Source: Phoronis australis (Eukaryota > Phoronida > Phoronidae). Taken from it: DNA of 56,419 bases. A program made the position numbers and the translations under genes. Location: positions 206,566-262,984 of the forward strand of contig NMRA01000535.1 of the NCBI GenBank assembly GCA_002633005.1, in the 5' to 3' direction. Shown here one piece after another: positions 29,001 to 35,000 of the stretch. The notes below the pieces were generated by a model. That model was not told the origin of the DNA and searched no databases. It saw nothing but the letters and a program-made list of their open reading frames with translations. How positions within the stretch are numbered: position 1 is the stretch's first letter; each line of letters opens with the position of its first letter.

Positions 29001-32000
29001 GTCACAGGCAATGTGCATTTTCAAATTCACAATTTTAAGGTTGGCTAACTCCAATAAAGTATTAATTTCTTGGTTTTGACGGTTTTGTTGGTAAAAGATG
29101 CATAAAGAATCCTGTAACGGTAAGGAATATTATGATCGCAAATTCATGAGAGTAAAAGGCCAAATTCGATTTTCATTTTTAACCAGCTAAACAAGGCAAA
29201 TACAGTGAGCGCTTGAAAAATGAAAATTTAGTCCATTAAGTTTGTTTAAATATGAGGAAATTTATTGCATTCATTCCATCTTCAAACACGTTTGTCTGGA
29301 TGAGAGGGAATGAGACGTATAGTGTATTTGGTGAGTCAATGTCTTGCCTAGTGCCTTCATGTCAATTAGACTATTTAAAGTGACATTCACTCACTGTATT
29401 ATCTCCCATAGTACTCCGCTCGTCTCCTTTCATCTCTGAAAACTGAATGTCGCTCGGCTCCGCCCTTATCGAGGTCTGTCGCAGCGTGTCCCCTTCTGCG
29501 TTGCTCACAGACAATGTCTTGTCTTCACTTCCTAATGCCAGCAGATTCTGCGAACTCCAAGCACCGCACGTGATTTTCTTAGTGTGTTTGCCAAGAATGG
29601 GAATTTTCCTATGTGAAATAACATCGCTGAATACCACTGCCAAAGTGCTATAGGTATATTTTTGTCACAATCAGAATCACATGTGATGCTATCAGGACAC
29701 ACTTAAACAGGATGCAGCAATGTTGACAAAATTCACAACAGTGTGGACTGAGTGACTCTTGCCCAGCAATGTTGACAAAATTGACAACAGTGTGGACTGA
29801 GTGACTCTTGCCCAGCAATGTTGACAAAATTCACAACAGTGTGGACTGAGTGACTCTTGCCCAGCAATGTTGACAAAATTCACAACAGTGTGGACTGAGT
29901 GACTCTTGCCCAGCAATGTTGACAAAATTCACAACAGTGTGGACTGAGTGACTCTTGCATTTCCAAGTTAAACGTGTAGAAATCCCAACTCATCTGAACT
30001 CTGATTATTTTAAAAACCACGAATCAGTTTTTCGATGATGACCATTAACGTCTTTAAAAATAAGAAGCACACCTTTAACACATACAGATTCAGGGAGCAC
30101 TTTAACACATACAGATTCAGGGAGCACTTTAACATGTGCAGATTCAGGGAGCAATTTAACATGTGCAGATTCAGGGAGCACTTTAACATGTGCAGATTCA
30201 GGGAGCAATTTACCTAGATGTCTGATGATTATAGATAAGCAGATTGCCTTTTCCAGTTCCTATGGCTAATTGAGGACCATCCTTGGACCACAAAAGAAAG
30301 GACAACGGATCCCTGGAACACAACATGACAATTGCACTGTATTCACTGACAATATCATTAGCGTTTCAGCAAGACAGATGTGGTGGCCACAAAGGGACCC
30401 TTGTCGTCAACAAATAGTTCACTTTCTCACCACAAGAAAGCAGTCACATTCCCAAGTATTATAGTTAAGCACGCTCACTCTCACAACTTTTTAACGTAAT
30501 GATTCAAAAAAGCGTTCTGTTCCCTGAAATATGCATCTTTTGTAGTAAGCCCTCGCACTACAGAAGTCCTTACGAACAAAGCAGATTTGGGGTAGCTCAA
30601 GCTGTCAGTAAGGCATCAGCAAAAATGACCCAAGCAACCATTCACCTTACTGATGTCTTTGATGCTTACAAAACTGCTAGTGAAAACGTTAGCCAGTATG
30701 TGATCAGGATTAGTACCAACACATTGAAGGTGAATACAGTTACTGTATAAGATTACAAAATAGACAGTATGTGATCAGGATTAGTACCAACACATTGAAG
30801 GTGCATACAGTATAAGATTACAAAATAGACAATTCAAGTCAGAATCACAGAAGTTTTAGGCATAGAAATTATTAGCATACACGCAGCATATAGCGTAAAA
30901 CCAGAAACTTATTTAATATATTACATTTATACAGCTTTAAAAGAAGAAGTTTAGGTCAGACACACAATCAGCACAAATGGCTGTCTCACCTTAGACCACT
31001 GTCCAGCTGAGCCGTCTTGTGTGTGTTGGCATCCCACAGGAAGATCACACTGGACCGGTCATTGATGATGGCCAAAGTATCCCCGTCTTTATCCCAACCA
31101 AGACCCGTGCACATTCTGAAGAGAGCAAAGCATATCAAGGTATGAGCAGAGACAATTTAGGGTGTACAAACTCAACACATTCACAAGACATAGCATAGTC
31201 GACATACATTCAGAAACAGCCACTAATTGATTCAGGAGGCCATATTTTGGCAAAATTTAGTAAAAAGTTACATTCATACAAAAACAAAGGTACCCCGATT
31301 CCGGGTAAACTTCATTGTTCACATAGAGTCAATAAAATCTCAAAATCATAACATTTTTTTCTTAATCATCATTTCGTTTTTGTTTTATGCTAAGTTCAAC
31401 TTTTTCATAAAAATCATTGATATCATATTATTGATAGTCCCTCATACAAAAGAGGAACATTTAAAGACAATTGTTTACAGAATGTAAGAGAGCAGTTACT
31501 AAAGTATCAAATGAATCCAATCAGCCAATTCTGACATATGACAGCCCAAAGTTAGCACCCAATTAGATAGATATTTTTCCATGGTACTACATAACATTAA
31601 ATATTGTATGCATTGTACCAGAGTGAATGGTCTCAAAAGCATTGAAAGACACATGAACATTACCCAGGCAAATTGATCTCATCCTTCACCTCCCCGTGAC
31701 GGTCGTGAATTCTCACATTGTGGTCAAATCTGCAACAGACAACCATGATAACAATCAGCTGTGATTTACTGCTACTGAAAGGTCAAAGCGCTGGTGCCAT
31801 GATTTACTGCTACTGAAAGGTCACACTGCTGGCGCCATGATTTACTTCTACTGAAAGGTCACAGCACTGGCGCCATGATTTACTTCTACTGAAATGTCAC
31901 ACTGCTGGCACCATGATTTACTGCTACTGAAAGCTCACAGCGCTGGCGCCATGATTTACTGCAACTGAAAGTTTACAACGCTGGCGCCATTTTTGAAAAG

Positions 32001-35000
32001 AAACAAAAAACAACAAAAATGTTTTCTTGTGACATCGCTGTTCACCACAAGCTACATGATCTTGTTGGATAGCTTCACAGCCTCAAAACAATTTCATTCA
32101 CGAAGCTGTTAAGGCAAAGTGAATGAAACTATTAAGGAAAGCCAAAGCTGCATTATGTCATTACATAGCGCGTTAAAACGAAAAACATGTTAGGCCTGAT
32201 AATACCGTAATCGTTCGGGTTAACGCCCATGCTCAGTTAACCGCCCATCCCCGACTTTAAGTGGATTTTCGATTTAACCGCCCACTGCTCGGTTAAGCGC
32301 CCCCCTGCGATTTTTGAAGATTTCCAGTTAAGCGCCCACCTCTCGGTTAAGCGCCCATCCCCGACTTTTAAAGAATGAAGATTTAGCGCCTAGTGCTAAG
32401 GAAACGCACGATTCCCCGACTTTTAGAAAAAGATCGATGATCACAATGGGTGCAACGACGCCGGGACTCCGAGACGGTGGTTTAGCAATCTGAATTACAA
32501 TACAGGTAACAAGTTATTGTCTTGGGTCATGAACTCACTTCAAAATATAATACTTGAACCTTTTTGTCACTTTATTTTCTTCCCTTGTTTGCAAAGTTTA
32601 AGAACGCCGCCGGCGCCAAAACCTCCGCTTTCAGCGACTTTGTCTGCCGCGCTGAGTTTTCGTCTGCAGTGCACTTAATAAAACATATATTCGAAAAAAT
32701 CAGGCCAGACAAATGTGACAAGGGTTTTGCCAACCCTCCAAATTCTATTAAGGTGGGATGCTCTCGTATTTTGAACAAATCTCACAACTCACGGAAAGAT
32801 GTAAAATTCTCAATATTTTGATGAATATAACTGCCGGGTCATTATGTAGAGGATGTGGGGCATCCGAAGCGGGACAGTACAAGTGCCTTACTGGGTTACC
32901 GATTTCGTTGCTGCCTATCGATTTCTGAATTCAAACGTTGGCAATAATGTATGGTTGTATATGATCTTGAAGTAATAAAAAACGGCTAGTCAAATTTTGT
33001 TTTTTGCTTATTGCATCTCAGTCAAACTGGTTAGCAGATTTAACTAATGTCGCTGATTGTTCTTTACTATTTCTTGCGTCAGCCCCCACGTAAGCGTGAC
33101 CGTGTGAATTATCGTTTCCACATCCCCTTTTTAGCCATCCAGAATAATTTTGTTTATACATTGGCCATTTTAGCCTGAACAAAAATTCTTACCATTCGAG
33201 TCTGAAATATCTACGACGAAGACTGCTTGACGATAGTGGGTAGGAGATTCACGCAGCTAGTTACAGGGATGGGCTTAGGGAGCATCGAGCCGGGAAATAT
33301 AGGAATAGACTTGACATCGCAGTTTTGGGGAACATTGGCAACGCAGGAATATCGTAAAGAACTGGGTCTTTCGTAACAACAGCTTAAAAGTACATAGTCA
33401 CGCCCGTTTTTGTTACTTCGTCGGACTGTCGCTATGTGTGACTGATTTGTAGTGGTGCACGCGTGCAAGTTCCCACACTTTGGAGTGCATGTTACCTTGA
33501 CACCAACATGTGATTGACAGGTGACTCACACGTAGGCCCCACGTGCGTACTGAATACCGCCACTATCTTTGGCCATAAAAAACGAGATGCATATTGAAAG
33601 AGGCCGTTATATTACTTGACGGCATTTCCAAGTCACGATTGTCAGCCGACTGAGACATTGCGCGATAACAGCGGGACCGAACAGTGCCGCAGTGCGATAT
33701 TACAAGTGATATAAATAGGATAATCTGGACATCTTGCATGAAAAATAAATGTTTTTCCACCACGAAGTTTGGTAAGGTCATCGTTTAGAATAATGAATTG
33801 AAACATTCCTGTTTTCTGACATTTTGTAACATTTTATGCAGTTGCATGGAATTTTATTCTTGATCGACGACTAGCTCGACCACCCCCGATCCTTGTCTTA
33901 CTTCTTTGCATAGCATGTTTGGCGCAACGGCAAGACAGCAATGCCGGGCTGTCGAGATAAGTCAGCTAGCCGCAGAACCATACGCTGAAAATGTCATTGA
34001 GTCACGGAGTGTCGACTATAACATCCCAAACACAAACAACAGCAGAGTTAAGTTTTTCAAACTTTTATTACAACCAATTTTAAAACTGCTCTCTGACTCA
34101 GAAGTTGACAGCTACATATTATATAGTACGAGACTGTAACCATAAATTTGATGTCTGACCTCTGCAACACGTGAAGCTTGCACGCGCTCACTCAAGCAGG
34201 GTCACACCTTGAAACAGTTTTAATTCTAGTGGAGGCTGCGTGGTGACTGGTCGTCTGGGCATCGCAGGACGGCACGGGGCTATTACTCAGCAATTTTGTA
34301 AAGTTAATAGTGAATGACTAATCTGAGGGCAAGAGAACCTTTGTTGGGATCATCTGCTGTTATGACGTTTTCACAGTCATGTGGCGACGTGACGATAAAG
34401 CTCTTTGAAAAGGGCTACGCGTTCCGAGTATGATTGTCGTGTCGGGATTTAGATCGCCAGGTAAGATTAACCGCCCAGGGCGGTTGTCTGTCGTAATAAG
34501 CGCCCATGTTCGGTTAACCGCCCATCCCCTACTTTTGGTGGATTTTCAATTTAACCGCCCACTGCTCGGTTAACCGCCCTCCCCCGATTTTTTGGATTCG
34601 CCAATTTAACCGCCCAGGGCGTTAACCCGAACGATTACGGTATCTTAAAATCAGTCTGATAATAGCAAGTGATAAGCATAATGCACTAGAATCAAATAGC
34701 CACAAGCGCCAAGAATTTAAAGATCGAAGATATACATGATAGGGCGACATCTGGTGGCAAACACAAAAACTAACAACGAGGTAAAGAGGCAATTACGAGT
34801 AAGAAATCACAAAATTAATACTATTTAAAAATGCGACTAAAACCTGTCTTGCATTTTCAATGCTGGCATTTCAAATTTTATGACTAGGGCTTATAAGAGT
34901 GTTATCCCTCCACATCAAGTTCATGAAAACAAACAAAATTCTACGGTAGTTTCTAGTGGGTACATGAGGACCTTTCAATAGTGCAACTTAATACAACTAG

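Noticed and set aside
32564-32821. 85-codon frame inside the TACCGTA element as a possible transposase
   Set aside because: No catalytic motif or similarity recognised; both strands are open over the same stretch.
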